Below, piece after piece: positions 52,440 to 59,783 of a stretch of DNA of 64,000 nucleotides. Each line of letters opens with the position of its first letter. Position 1 is the first letter of the stretch. The stretch is from IMG/VR virus record IMGVR_UViG_3300031722_000008, positions 1 to 64,000 of that record; one strand, written 5' to 3'. The position numbers were made by a program, and so were the translations under genes. This DNA comes from a virus. Below the pieces are notes generated by a model. It saw nothing but the letters and a program-made list of their open reading frames with translations. It ran no database searches and had not been told where the DNA came from.

Positions 52440-52514
52440 TGGTGCAAAGAGTAGGAATCAAACCCACTACACTTGATTATTAGTCAAGCGGTTTACCAAT
52501 AAGCCTATCTCCGC
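52440..52514 (-). tRNA. tRNA, anticodon AAT (Ile-type by codon)
   Basis: Acceptor GCGGAGA/TCTTTGC, perfect anticodon stem CTTGA/TCAAG with loop CTAATAA, T arm GTGGG TTTGATT CCTAC and encoded CCA. The loop gives anticodon AAT (AUU, Ile). A34 is unusual in bacteria, where Ile normally uses GAT. Confidence 0.7.
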
Positions 52515-52589
52515 ATATTATTTTGGCTTAGCGCCAACCGATAATTATCAGTCAACACTAATTGGTAACTTGCTGGATACCAAGCCTTC

Positions 52590-52677
52590 TGGTGCAAGTC
52601 ATGGGATTTCAACCTCATAATCTCTAAGTCACGTTAATGAAGCTTCCTTAGTGTTCTATCATCGAACTAATACTTGC
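52590..52677 (-). tRNA. tRNA-like gene with 18-base anticodon loop
   Basis: Acceptor GCAAGTA/GACTTGC (last pair mismatched), D arm GTTC GATGATA GAAC and encoded CCA. The stem CTAAG/CTTAG encloses 18 bases instead of seven and the T stem has a bulged A. The anticodon cannot be assigned. Confidence 0.5.
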
Positions 52678-52686
52678 ATAAAATAG

Positions 52687-52757
52687 TGGGGCTAGATGGA
52701 ATCGAACCATCAACACCAGGCTTACGGCCTGTGCTCTACCGTTTGAGCTATAGTCCC
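52687..52757 (-). tRNA. tRNA with five-base anticodon loop (Thr CGT-like?)
   Basis: Acceptor GGGACTA/TAGCCCC (one mismatch), D arm GCTC...GAGC and T arm GATGG TTCGATT CCATC. The anticodon stem CAGGC/GCCTG closes the five-base loop CGTAA, which equals a Thr(CGT) loop TTCGTAA lacking positions 32-33. No CCA is encoded. Confidence 0.55.
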
Positions 52758-52764
52758 TATAATG

Positions 52765-52851
52765 CAGAAATGACTGGATTCGAACCAGTAAATATCAAGA
52801 TATACAATTCTAGAAATTGCAAAGCCTCTCCTCTGACTATATCGCGTTCCC
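52765..52851 (-). tRNA. class II tRNA with CTA anticodon (amber-suppressor type)
   Basis: Anticodon arm GCAAT TTCTAGA ATTGT gives anticodon CTA with T33 and purine 37. The variable arm ATATC TT GATAT is class II (Ser/Leu/Tyr) and the T arm ACTGG TTCGAAT CCAGT is perfect. The acceptor GGGAACG/CATTTCT has G-T pairs and one mismatch, and about four extra bases precede the D arm AGTC/GGCT. It would read UAG if functional; the 5' irregularity leaves doubt. Confidence 0.5.
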
Positions 52852-52924
52852 ACATCATGTATAATAATATATCATTTCTAAAAATACTTTGTCAATACTA
52901 TTTTTTAAAATAGTATAAATAGGG

Positions 52925-52938
52925 TATAAGATATTAAA
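52925..52938 (+). promoter_or_regulatory. TATAAGATATTAAA phage promoter motif, site 9
   Basis: Exact match 28 bases before ATG 52967, just beyond the tRNA cluster. Confidence 0.65.
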
Positions 52939-52966
52939 TAAAAAACAGAAAGAGAGAGTGATAAAC

Positions 52967-53305
52967 ATGAAAAAATTTATAGTAAACAGTTTAGCAGTAA
53001 TCGGAGGATTAACAGTAGTAGGAACAATAGCAGGAATGATGATAACAAAGAAAGCAATTAAAGGAATTAATGAAACAATGACACAAGAAGGTTTAGGAGA
53101 TTTAAGTCAAGTAATTAAAAAGGCAAGTGAAGATCATAAAATGAATGAGGAATTAAATAGACATGCAGAAAAATATGAAATTAAAATAGCAAAGAGTGAT
53201 AATGGATCAATAACGTTTATAAAAGATGGAGAAATTAGAGATGAATATGATAGTTTAGAGCAAGCATATAATTATGTAACAGAACATGAGGAAATTAATA
53301 AATAA
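52967..53305 (+). CDS. small membrane-anchored protein
   Basis: A 112-residue protein with an N-terminal hydrophobic segment (residues ~5-26, SLAVIGGLTVVGTIAGMMI) and a soluble charged C-terminal part ending EHEEINK. ATG 52967 follows AGAGAGAGTGAT. Cassette of promoter, gene and hairpin. Function unknown. Confidence 0.7.
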   Translation: MKKFIVNSLAVIGGLTVVGTIAGMMITKKAIKGINETMTQEGLGDLSQVIKKASEDHKMNEELNRHAEKYEIKIAKSDNGSITFIKDGEIRDEYDSLEQAYNYVTEHEEINK

Positions 53306-53308
53306 GAA

Positions 53309-53334
53309 GTGGGCGAAAGCCCACAAATTATTTT
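53309..53334 (+). terminator. intrinsic terminator
   Basis: GTGGGC, GAAA and GCCCAC followed by an A/T-rich run ending in TTTT. Confidence 0.55.
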
Positions 53335-54263
53335 CCTGCAATTTTTTCAAAACATTCTTCGATGATTTCATTTGCTTCTTTGTGATGAGGATTTTTTGTC
53401 TTTTTGAAAGAATCAGCTAACAGTTTTCCCCCTATAGCTATTGGGATTGCTCCTAATCCTACATGTCCAAGACCTTTAGCAAAATGTTTAGGGTTTTCCT
53501 TTATGAACCGACCAATACCTTTTAATGTTTGTTTCTCATAACCCTTTCCACCCTTTACATATTTTGATGCTATATCTCCTTGAATAACATCTGTTTGTGG
53601 ACCTAACTGATTAAATCCACTTCTAGCTACATTCATAGGAATTTTTTGACCCATATACATGATATTGCCATCCACTTTCTTTTGAAGAATTTTTTGAAAT
53701 TCTTTAGCATTCTTAGCTCCCATTAATTCTGGATTGTCTACTTTATGCATACCCTTATAATCCTTAACAGGAATATTAACTTTTAGTGTTTCTTGAGTTT
53801 TCTTTGCACCAAAAAGATCTGGCATAAGTCTTCCGTTATCAATTTGATCTCTTCTCATTCCTATTCCATCAGCTACACCTTTCTTTTTCGCCATATAAGT
53901 TTTACCTGCTTGTTCTTCTTTTCCTATACCTGCTGCCATAGAAGTTAGGTTATCAGGGTCCATAGCTTTATTTGATAATATTCCATGTTCTTTGATTCCA
54001 CTAACATTATCTTTCTTCGTATTGTGATATCTTCTAACTACACCATCTAGCATTCCTTCTTGCCTTGCCTTATTTATAACGTTTGCTCCGACTGCTCCAC
54101 CAACAATTCCTGCTCCACCCTTAGCAACTTTTTTATTATGTTCTTTTTCAGCATAGTCGAGATCTTTATTTGAAATTTCATCTACAGAAACTCCCCACTT
54201 TTTCGCAAGTTGTTTTTTTGTATATTCTACTGCTGTTTTTTCTATTTGATTTCTATAATTCAT
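53328..54263 (-). CDS. virion protein with targeting-like N-terminus and possible ART-like domain
   Basis: A 311-residue protein starting MNYRNQIEKTAVEY at ATG 54263 after AGGAGGAGAATAT. After a short hydrophobic segment, RRYHNTKKDNVSGIKEHGIL resembles the opening of ADP-ribosyltransferase-like folds (YHGT-x-KEN-x-xxI-x-xxGL). The C-terminus ends in another processing-like peptide, IEECFEKIAGK. T4 packages an ADP-ribosyltransferase (Alt) using a similar N-terminal signal, which makes the idea attractive. The catalytic Glu is not evident. Confidence 0.5.
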   Translation of the reverse strand: MNYRNQIEKTAVEYTKKQLAKKWGVSVDEISNKDLDYAEKEHNKKVAKGGAGIVGGAVGANVINKARQEGMLDGVVRRYHNTKKDNVSGIKEHGILSNKAMDPDNLTSMAAGIGKEEQAGKTYMAKKKGVADGIGMRRDQIDNGRLMPDLFGAKKTQETLKVNIPVKDYKGMHKVDNPELMGAKNAKEFQKILQKKVDGNIMYMGQKIPMNVARSGFNQLGPQTDVIQGDIASKYVKGGKGYEKQTLKGIGRFIKENPKHFAKGLGHVGLGAIPIAIGGKLLADSFKKTKNPHHKEANEIIEECFEKIAGK

Positions 54264-54294
54264 ATATTCTCCTCCTAATGTTTTATATTTATAG

Positions 54295-54308
54295 TATAAG
54301 ATATTAAA
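54295..54308 (+). promoter_or_regulatory. TATAAGATATTAAA phage promoter motif, site 10
   Basis: Exact match 25 bases before ATG 54334. Confidence 0.65.
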
Positions 54309-54333
54309 CAAGATATAGAAAGAGGTGAAATTA

Positions 54334-54483
54334 ATGAAAAACAAAACAGTAGCAATAGTATTGGGATTAGGAATACTAGGAATAGTAGCATACAGAAAAA
54401 TAGAAGGAGTGATGTTTCAGAAATACTATTTAATCGCACAAGGCGAAGAAATAAGTAAATATAGAGATTCAATAAAGAAATAA
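54334..54483 (+). CDS. small membrane protein
   Basis: A 49-residue frame (MKNKTVAIVLGLGILGIVAYRK...) with one hydrophobic segment at residues 5-19 and a soluble C-terminus. ATG 54334 follows AGAGGTGAAATTA. Promoter motif and terminator flank it. Confidence 0.65.
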   Translation: MKNKTVAIVLGLGILGIVAYRKIEGVMFQKYYLIAQGEEISKYRDSIKK

Positions 54484-54508
54484 AGAGTTGGGCAATGCCC
54501 AACTCTTT
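54482..54508. terminator. bidirectional intrinsic terminator
   Basis: AAAGAGTTGGGC and GCCCAACTCTTT form a 12-bp stem between convergent genes. Confidence 0.8.
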
Positions 54509-55697
54509 ATTTCTTTTCAATTATGTCATTAACTATATCCATAGCTGTTTTTGCTAAAGCTTTTTTTGTAGATATAACACCTGCTCCATGAGTTAAGTTA
54601 TTTTTCTTACCTCTTTCAGCTTCTTCATTTTTTACAATTGTAGCTTTAGAAAGTTTATGATCTAATCCTTTTTCAGCTTCTTCTTTTCTTACACTTTCAG
54701 CTTTGCCAAGCTTATGATTTAATCCATGATGTTCTTCTTCCTTTTTCGTGATAGTAGCTTTCGCAATTGGAGAAGTTACACTTCTTGCAGCTTCTTCTTT
54801 TTTTGTGATTTCAGCTTTAGGTACTGGCGATTTCAAGCCTCTTTCTCTTTCTTCATTTAGTGTAATTGTAGCTTGAGCGATTTTTTCAAAAGTATCACTA
54901 ACTACAGTGCTTGCTTCTTTTTCAGCTAATGCTCTTCTTCTTTTCTTTTGAATTACAGCTTCTGGTGTTGTTCCAAGACTTGCTGCTAATCCTACTAATC
55001 CCATACCAGGAGCATGTTGACTTAATCCACTAGCAGCATAATTAGCAGCACCACCTAATTGTGTTTTTAAGTGCTCTTCCTTGCCTGCTTTTCCTCCGAT
55101 ATATTTTTCATGCAACTTATTAGTATCGTGAGCCCTAAATGCTGCATTTGCTCCAGCACTACCTATCCCCAATACTCCTAATTGCTTTGCACTTAACTGA
55201 CCCATATTTCCTTTACTATGAGAATGCGCCATCATTGCTATTCCAACAGGTAACATTGCTCCGAAAGTTTTAAAGCCTCTTCCGAATTCTGGAGCAATTC
55301 TATCTCTCCACATTCTAGTTTCAGTATCATCATCTCTATCTCTTGCAATTTTTTCGAATTGATCTTCGATTATATCGCTAGCCGTTTTTTGTTTTTTACT
55401 TCCAGCAGCATATCCTGCTCCAGTTGCACCTGCAAGACTTGCTGCACCTACTCCAGTAGCCACCCTTGCGTTCTTTGTCGCAGAACTTGTACTGTCAGCT
55501 TTAGCTTTAGCTTTATCAGCTATATCGCTTATTCTTTGCATGTGAGCTCCTTGATTAGATAAATTTTTGCTTCCATTTGCTGGATCAGTAAGTCTTGTTG
55601 ATGCTTTATCTAATGCTCCCTCTGCTTTATTGAGCGCTCCTTTTGCCTTTTTCAATGTCTTTCCTGTGATTAAATTTTTGTATTCGTTGAAACCCAT
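54507..55697 (-). CDS. repeat-containing virion protein
   Basis: A 396-residue protein starting MGFNEYKNLITG after AAAGGAGGATCATATT, distantly like the targeting peptides. A disordered Ala/Lys-rich start and a Gly/Ala hydrophobic segment are followed by IIEDQFEKIARD and SDTFEKIAQA, both with the EKxA signal. Residues ~280-375 are five imperfect repeats of about 20 residues with the core KAxITKKEEAERGL. It ends MDIVNDIIEKK. Likely a processed internal head protein. Confidence 0.6.
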   Translation of the reverse strand: MGFNEYKNLITGKTLKKAKGALNKAEGALDKASTRLTDPANGSKNLSNQGAHMQRISDIADKAKAKADSTSSATKNARVATGVGAASLAGATGAGYAAGSKKQKTASDIIEDQFEKIARDRDDDTETRMWRDRIAPEFGRGFKTFGAMLPVGIAMMAHSHSKGNMGQLSAKQLGVLGIGSAGANAAFRAHDTNKLHEKYIGGKAGKEEHLKTQLGGAANYAASGLSQHAPGMGLVGLAASLGTTPEAVIQKKRRRALAEKEASTVVSDTFEKIAQATITLNEERERGLKSPVPKAEITKKEEAARSVTSPIAKATITKKEEEHHGLNHKLGKAESVRKEEAEKGLDHKLSKATIVKNEEAERGKKNNLTHGAGVISTKKALAKTAMDIVNDIIEKK

Positions 55698-55742
55698 AAT
55701 ATGATCCTCCTTTTTATTCTTTAATCTTTAATCTATTTATAG

Positions 55743-55756
55743 TATAAGACATTAAA
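55743..55756 (+). promoter_or_regulatory. phage promoter motif variant, site 11
   Basis: TATAAGACATTAAA, one base from consensus, 26 bases before ATG 55783. Confidence 0.6.
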
Positions 55757-55782
55757 CAATAAAATAAAAGGGAATGATTATA

Positions 55783-55869
55783 ATGGAAAGGATGATAGCA
55801 ACGATAATGGTTTTAATAGTGGTTAGTATAGCAACAAAATATATTAAAAATAAGAAGGAGAATGATTAA
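55783..55869 (+). CDS. 28-residue membrane peptide
   Basis: MERMIATIMVLIVVSIATKY is a single hydrophobic segment followed by a Lys/Asn tail. The start follows AAAGGGAATGATTATA. It is directly upstream of and probably co-translated with the next small membrane protein. Too short for family assignment. Confidence 0.55.
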   Translation: MERMIATIMVLIVVSIATKYIKNKKEND

Positions 55870-55870
55870 G

Positions 55871-56002
55871 ATGATTAAAAGAGGAATAGTAGCAGGAATA
55901 GAAATAGGAATAGCAATAGTAGTAGCAAATTTAGTGATGGCAGGGGCATATCATATGTCAGAAAAAGCAAAAAGAAAAATAAAAGAAAATATAAAAAATT
56001 AA
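55871..56002 (+). CDS. 43-residue membrane peptide
   Basis: One hydrophobic segment (IVAGIEIGIAIVVANLVMAG) and a basic tail. AAGGAG lies 10 bases before ATG 55871, within the end of the previous frame. Same promoter as its neighbour. Confidence 0.6.
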   Translation: MIKRGIVAGIEIGIAIVVANLVMAGAYHMSEKAKRKIKENIKN

Positions 56003-56003
56003 G

Positions 56004-56025
56004 GTGAGGGGTTAAAATCCCTCAC
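56004..56025 (+). terminator. hairpin after the membrane peptides
   Basis: GTGAGGG and CCCTCAC enclose an eight-base loop; there is no clear T run, so termination may be weak. Confidence 0.5.
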
Positions 56026-56035
56026 AATATTCTCG

Positions 56036-56049
56036 TATAAGATATTAAA
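56036..56049 (+). promoter_or_regulatory. TATAAGATATTAAA phage promoter motif, site 12
   Basis: Exact match 18 bases before ATG 56068. Confidence 0.65.
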
Positions 56050-56067
56050 AAGAACGGAGTAGATAAT

Positions 56068-56253
56068 ATGGGATACGAAATAAATAAAAATGAATTTGAA
56101 GAATATGAAACAAAGATGAATAAATTGGAAGATATACATAATAGGTTTGATAGTAAAATTAGATTATTAACAAGAAATGGTAAATGTACAAAGACATTAG
56201 ATAAGTTAGATTACATAGAATATAAAAAAGAATTAATGATTGAAGAATTATGA
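56068..56253 (+). CDS. small helical protein
   Basis: A 61-residue charged helical protein (MGYEINKNEFEEYETKM...) with ACGGAG upstream of ATG 56068. Own promoter and terminator. Function unknown. Confidence 0.6.
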   Translation: MGYEINKNEFEEYETKMNKLEDIHNRFDSKIRLLTRNGKCTKTLDKLDYIEYKKELMIEEL

Positions 56254-56285
56254 TTAATGGGGATAAATCCCCATTAATATTTTTT
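56253..56285 (+). terminator. intrinsic terminator
   Basis: ATTAATGGGGA and TCCCCATTAAT around TAAA, followed by TATTTTTT. Confidence 0.8.
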
Positions 56286-56290
56286 ATTAG

Positions 56291-56304
56291 TATAAGATAT
56301 TAAA
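56291..56304 (+). promoter_or_regulatory. TATAAGATATTAAA phage promoter motif, site 13
   Basis: Exact match upstream of the amylase gene. Two inverted repeats follow in the leader: an imperfect stem AAATAAAAGACTTGAA/TTTCAAGCTTTATTT and then CATAATATTAG/CTAATATTATG. Confidence 0.6.
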
Positions 56305-56382
56305 TAAAAGACTTGAAGTATTTCAAGCTTTATTTCATAATATTAGTAAATGAACTAATATTATGAAGGAGTTAGAGTGAGA

Positions 56383-57282
56383 ATGAAGAGAGAAAAAATA
56401 TTTCAAGCTTTTAACTGGAGGATAAGTGATATTATAGATAACTTAAGAAAAATAGCTAGTCAAGGTTTTACAATTATACAAGTAAGTCCGCTTCAAGGAA
56501 CGAAACAGTGGATTGGTCCCTGGTGGATTTATTACCAACCTACCAATTTTAGGATTGGTAATTTTTTAGGGAATGAAAATGATTTAAGAGAACTTTGCGA
56601 AAAGGCAAATGAATACGGTATTAGAATTATAGTTGATGTGGTTTTCAATCATGTCGCTAATGCAGGTGATGGCTTAAATTCATTTATCCCTCACGAAAAT
56701 GTAGATCCATCAATCAGAAACAATCCTAATTTTTTTCATGAACGAAGAGGTATAGAAAATTATAACGATAGGTGGCAAGTTACTCATTGGGGAATAAATC
56801 TACCTGATTTAAATACAAGTAATGAGGAACTTCAATTTATTATGATTAGATATCTTCATGACTTACTTGGATGTGGAGTAAAAGGATTTAGGTTCGATGC
56901 AGCTAAGCACATAGAATTGCCTGATGATTTTGATGGGTCTAATTTTTGGCCAATGATACTGTCGGGATTAAAAGGTAGGGATTTATTTGTCTATGGTGAA
57001 GTTATAATGGCAGACAAAGAAACTGTTGATAGGTATACTAAATATATAAATGTGGGAACAGATGGATATGGCAGTGATAAGAATAAATTAATATTGTGGT
57101 CGTTTAGTCATGACGAGGACTTAACATTTAATAAGTTATCTAATTTAACTAGAGATATGACTATTAATGAGTGGTCCAATTTATTGCAAGATAACAAAGA
57201 GAGCCATGTTTTATTTTATCCAAGACAATTTGATGATACTTGGACAGATAATAGAATAAGAGAAATAAATGAAAAGTATTGA
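56383..57282 (+). CDS. GH13 alpha-amylase family protein
   Basis: A 299-residue (beta/alpha)8 glycoside hydrolase; numbers below count from GTG 56377. The four conserved regions are present: DVVFNH (87-92), GFRFDAAKH with the nucleophile Asp174, YGEV with the acid/base Glu208, and FSHDED (His245-Asp246). It lacks the C-terminal beta domain of typical 400-500-residue amylases. AAGGAG lies 11 bases before ATG 56383 and 5 before GTG 56377. It should cleave alpha-1,4-glucans such as glycogen, which is rare for a phage. It has its own promoter motif and terminator. Confidence 0.85.
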   Translation: MKREKIFQAFNWRISDIIDNLRKIASQGFTIIQVSPLQGTKQWIGPWWIYYQPTNFRIGNFLGNENDLRELCEKANEYGIRIIVDVVFNHVANAGDGLNSFIPHENVDPSIRNNPNFFHERRGIENYNDRWQVTHWGINLPDLNTSNEELQFIMIRYLHDLLGCGVKGFRFDAAKHIELPDDFDGSNFWPMILSGLKGRDLFVYGEVIMADKETVDRYTKYINVGTDGYGSDKNKLILWSFSHDEDLTFNKLSNLTRDMTINEWSNLLQDNKESHVLFYPRQFDDTWTDNRIREINEKY

Positions 57283-57288
57283 AAATTC

Positions 57289-57325
57289 AATAAGATAAGC
57301 TATAATTATAGCTTATCTTATTTTT
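57289..57325 (+). terminator. intrinsic terminator
   Basis: A perfect 34-base palindrome (AATAAGATAAGCTATAA and complement) followed by T. Confidence 0.8.
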
Positions 57326-57358
57326 ATATACAAAATAAAAGAATGGGGGATCATCAAA

Positions 57359-57940
57359 ATGATGAATATAGTAAAAGATAGTGAAGAAATTATTAAAGAA
57401 ATACGTAACCGAATACGGGGGATAACAAATCAATTCGTTAATAAGCCGATGACTAGCGATACTTTGGCATGTATAAGTTCAAATCTTAATTCGTTTCTAA
57501 AAAGTATTATTAGTCAGGGTAGACTTGATGATGGAATAAGCGCAAAAGTTGATGGAGATAAAGATACTGCTAATATACATTTTTATTATGGCGATAAGGA
57601 ATTGTATTTAGTTGATATATCGAATTTAATTGATTTTAATCCTAATGATTATTATTATGTTGAGAATGATCAAATATATCACTATTGCCCTAATAGCATA
57701 ACATTCACACTGTCATTGGATGAAGAAAAACCAACTAAGATGATACAGATTCATGAATGTAAAAAATGCCCATATATGCAACTTAGAAGTAAACGTAGAA
57801 ATCTTGGAGTTTGTGATAACCTTGATTTAGATTTATCTCATGATGAAGAAAACTTTGAACTCAAGGATAATTATATTCCCGATTGGTGTCCACTTGAAAA
57901 TTATAAGAAAGTTGATGAGGTGAAGAATAATGAAAAATAA
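57359..57940 (+). CDS. unknown protein with Cys cluster
   Basis: A 193-residue protein. A helical N-terminal part with GRLDDGISAKVDGD is followed by a beta-rich middle. The C-terminal part has CKKCPY, VCDN and WCP, a possible zinc site. The start follows GGGGGA. It overlaps the next gene by 11 bases and is upstream of the sigma factor gene. Family not recognised. Confidence 0.6.
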   Translation: MMNIVKDSEEIIKEIRNRIRGITNQFVNKPMTSDTLACISSNLNSFLKSIISQGRLDDGISAKVDGDKDTANIHFYYGDKELYLVDISNLIDFNPNDYYYVENDQIYHYCPNSITFTLSLDEEKPTKMIQIHECKKCPYMQLRSKRRNLGVCDNLDLDLSHDEENFELKDNYIPDWCPLENYKKVDEVKNNEK

Positions 57941-58319
57941 TAACGAAGAATTTGTAAAAGAGTTAGATATAATTGTTAAAGATGTTTGGCAACAAATAAT
58001 AGATAGGCTTGCTATTGATAAGGAGATAGCAATAATAACAGATGTGAATTTCTTCATCGAAGATAAAAGAGTTAAAGAGCTCCTAACTAAATATGAATTA
58101 AAAGCAGATAAATTTGATATAAAAATGGAAACTTCAAAAAATAAATATATTGGAAACAAGTGTAAATATTATTACAATGAAATGGAAATGAAACCAGTAT
58201 GTCATTATATTCAACCTAAAGATCGTAGAGAAGTAACATTATTGCAAATGCTAAGAGAATGTGAGAAGCAAGACACTCATACTCCTGACATCAAGCACTT
58301 GGAAGAACCTGAAAAATAA
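57930..58319 (+). CDS. unknown protein
   Basis: A 129-residue charged, mostly helical protein with GATGAGGTGAAGAATA before ATG 57930. It lies in the operon with the sigma factor. No motif recognised. Confidence 0.6.
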   Translation: MKNNNEEFVKELDIIVKDVWQQIIDRLAIDKEIAIITDVNFFIEDKRVKELLTKYELKADKFDIKMETSKNKYIGNKCKYYYNEMEMKPVCHYIQPKDRREVTLLQMLRECEKQDTHTPDIKHLEEPEK

Positions 58320-58337
58320 AACATATTGGGGGAGGAA

Positions 58338-59783
58338 ATGGAGAGAAAATCTATAAAATTAAAGATAGATTCAAAGGAAGAAATAAGGGAAATGTCTATA
58401 GATGAAGTTTATGAACAATTTAAAAACTTCATCTATAAGTCCTGTCAATCATGGCTCAGACAATATGAATTTGATGATTTATGCCAAATTGCATCAATAG
58501 GATTAACAAAAGCTTATAATAAATATGACGTAAGTAAGGATATATTATTCCTAACATATGCAGCAAGAATAGTGCAAAATGAAATTCTCATGTACAATAG
58601 AAAAAATAAAGAGAATTATTTTTGTGATAGCCTTAATAGAACAATACTTGGAAAAGATGATAGTGAGGAAGAGTTACAATCTTTTATTCCTGACAGTATC
58701 AATATAGAAGATGATGTTGTTCAAAAATATCAATGTATTGAATTACAAGAAGTAATAGAGAATCTAACAGATAGAGATAAAGAGATAGTGACAGAGATTG
58801 CTTTTAATGAAAAGACACAGCTTCAATTATCGGAGAAGTTAGGCTTGTCCCAATCTTACGTATCAAGAATATATAGCAGAACATTAAAAACAATAAAGGG
58901 TAGAATGGAGAATGATGATATGCCTCACGAATTAAAAATAACAAGAGAACAATTACTCAAAGATTGCTTAGTTCTTGGCACTAGCAAAACAGCACAACAA
59001 ATAATTGCTGATACTTATGGATTCTCGAACCGATTAACTGTCGGTAATTATATTTCTAAGTTTAAAATAAAGGAGGAAATGGTAAAAATCAAAGAGAAAG
59101 AAATGAAAGATGAGGGGGAGGATATTAAAGTGAGAAAAGAAGATGCAAAAATAACAAGAGAGCAATTACTCAAGGAATGCATGGCTGTCGGAACCAGTTG
59201 GTCATCAGCTAAAAAAATAGCTGATAAATACGGATTGGCTCACGCAACCATAGGTAATTATATCAATAGAATGAAAATCAGAGAAGAAATTGATAAGATG
59301 GATAATAATAAAAAACCTGAAGAAATTGATAAGATGGATAATAATAAAAAACCTGAAGAAAATAATGTAGTTGAGAATCCTATTCTTGATAATAGGATTT
59401 CTAAAGAGATTGTTAGTGATAATATAAAGCTTTCAAAAACAATAAATAGAAATCCTGCGCTATCAAAGGACAATATTGTTATGAGAGACTATAAACCTAA
59501 AACATGGGATGAATACGCGAAAGACCATGATGGCGATGTTCCTAGACAAAAGATTCTGGAGAATAGATCAAAATTAAGATCTATTCTCCGAGGTAATATT
59601 GGTGAATATGATATTACAGGTGAATTGATAGCAGCAAAAATTAATGGTTCTAGTATAATTATAGATGAATCAGAGATACCAGAACTAATCGAAGAACTTC
59701 AAGAATTAATGAAAGCAATGAAAGGTATGGCTTATGTGAACTATCTAAAGAATGATACAGAAAGGAAAGTAAGTAATGATTAG
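58338..59783 (+). CDS. phage sigma-70 family factor with extra helix-turn-helix repeats
   Basis: A 481-residue protein. Residues ~15-110 match sigma region 2 (YEFDDLCQIASIGLTKAYNKYD, FLTYAARIVQNEI). Residues ~140-190 match region 4 (LTDRDKEIV...TQLQLSEKLGLSQSYVSRI). Two copies of a ~48-residue helix-turn-helix unit (ITREQLLKDC...GNYI) follow, then a 12-residue tandem repeat (EEIDKMDNNKKP twice) and an acidic C-terminus. ATG 58338 is very close to GGGGGAGG; TTG 58326 has no site. It could direct host or phage RNA polymerase to phage promoters. Confidence 0.85.
   Translation: MERKSIKLKIDSKEEIREMSIDEVYEQFKNFIYKSCQSWLRQYEFDDLCQIASIGLTKAYNKYDVSKDILFLTYAARIVQNEILMYNRKNKENYFCDSLNRTILGKDDSEEELQSFIPDSINIEDDVVQKYQCIELQEVIENLTDRDKEIVTEIAFNEKTQLQLSEKLGLSQSYVSRIYSRTLKTIKGRMENDDMPHELKITREQLLKDCLVLGTSKTAQQIIADTYGFSNRLTVGNYISKFKIKEEMVKIKEKEMKDEGEDIKVRKEDAKITREQLLKECMAVGTSWSSAKKIADKYGLAHATIGNYINRMKIREEIDKMDNNKKPEEIDKMDNNKKPEENNVVENPILDNRISKEIVSDNIKLSKTINRNPALSKDNIVMRDYKPKTWDEYAKDHDGDVPRQKILENRSKLRSILRGNIGEYDITGELIAAKINGSSIIIDESEIPELIEELQELMKAMKGMAYVNYLKNDTERKVSND
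59284..59355 (+). repeat. 36-bp direct repeat inside the sigma factor gene
   Basis: gaagaaattgataagatgga with following bases occurs twice in tandem and encodes the duplicated EEIDKMDNNKKP. Confidence 0.8.

Noticed and set aside
50711-52913. Short open frames on both strands across the tRNA cluster
   Set aside because: They translate tRNA arms (for example GFEP or GIEPSTP peptides), have no ribosome binding sites, and overlap clear tRNA genes.
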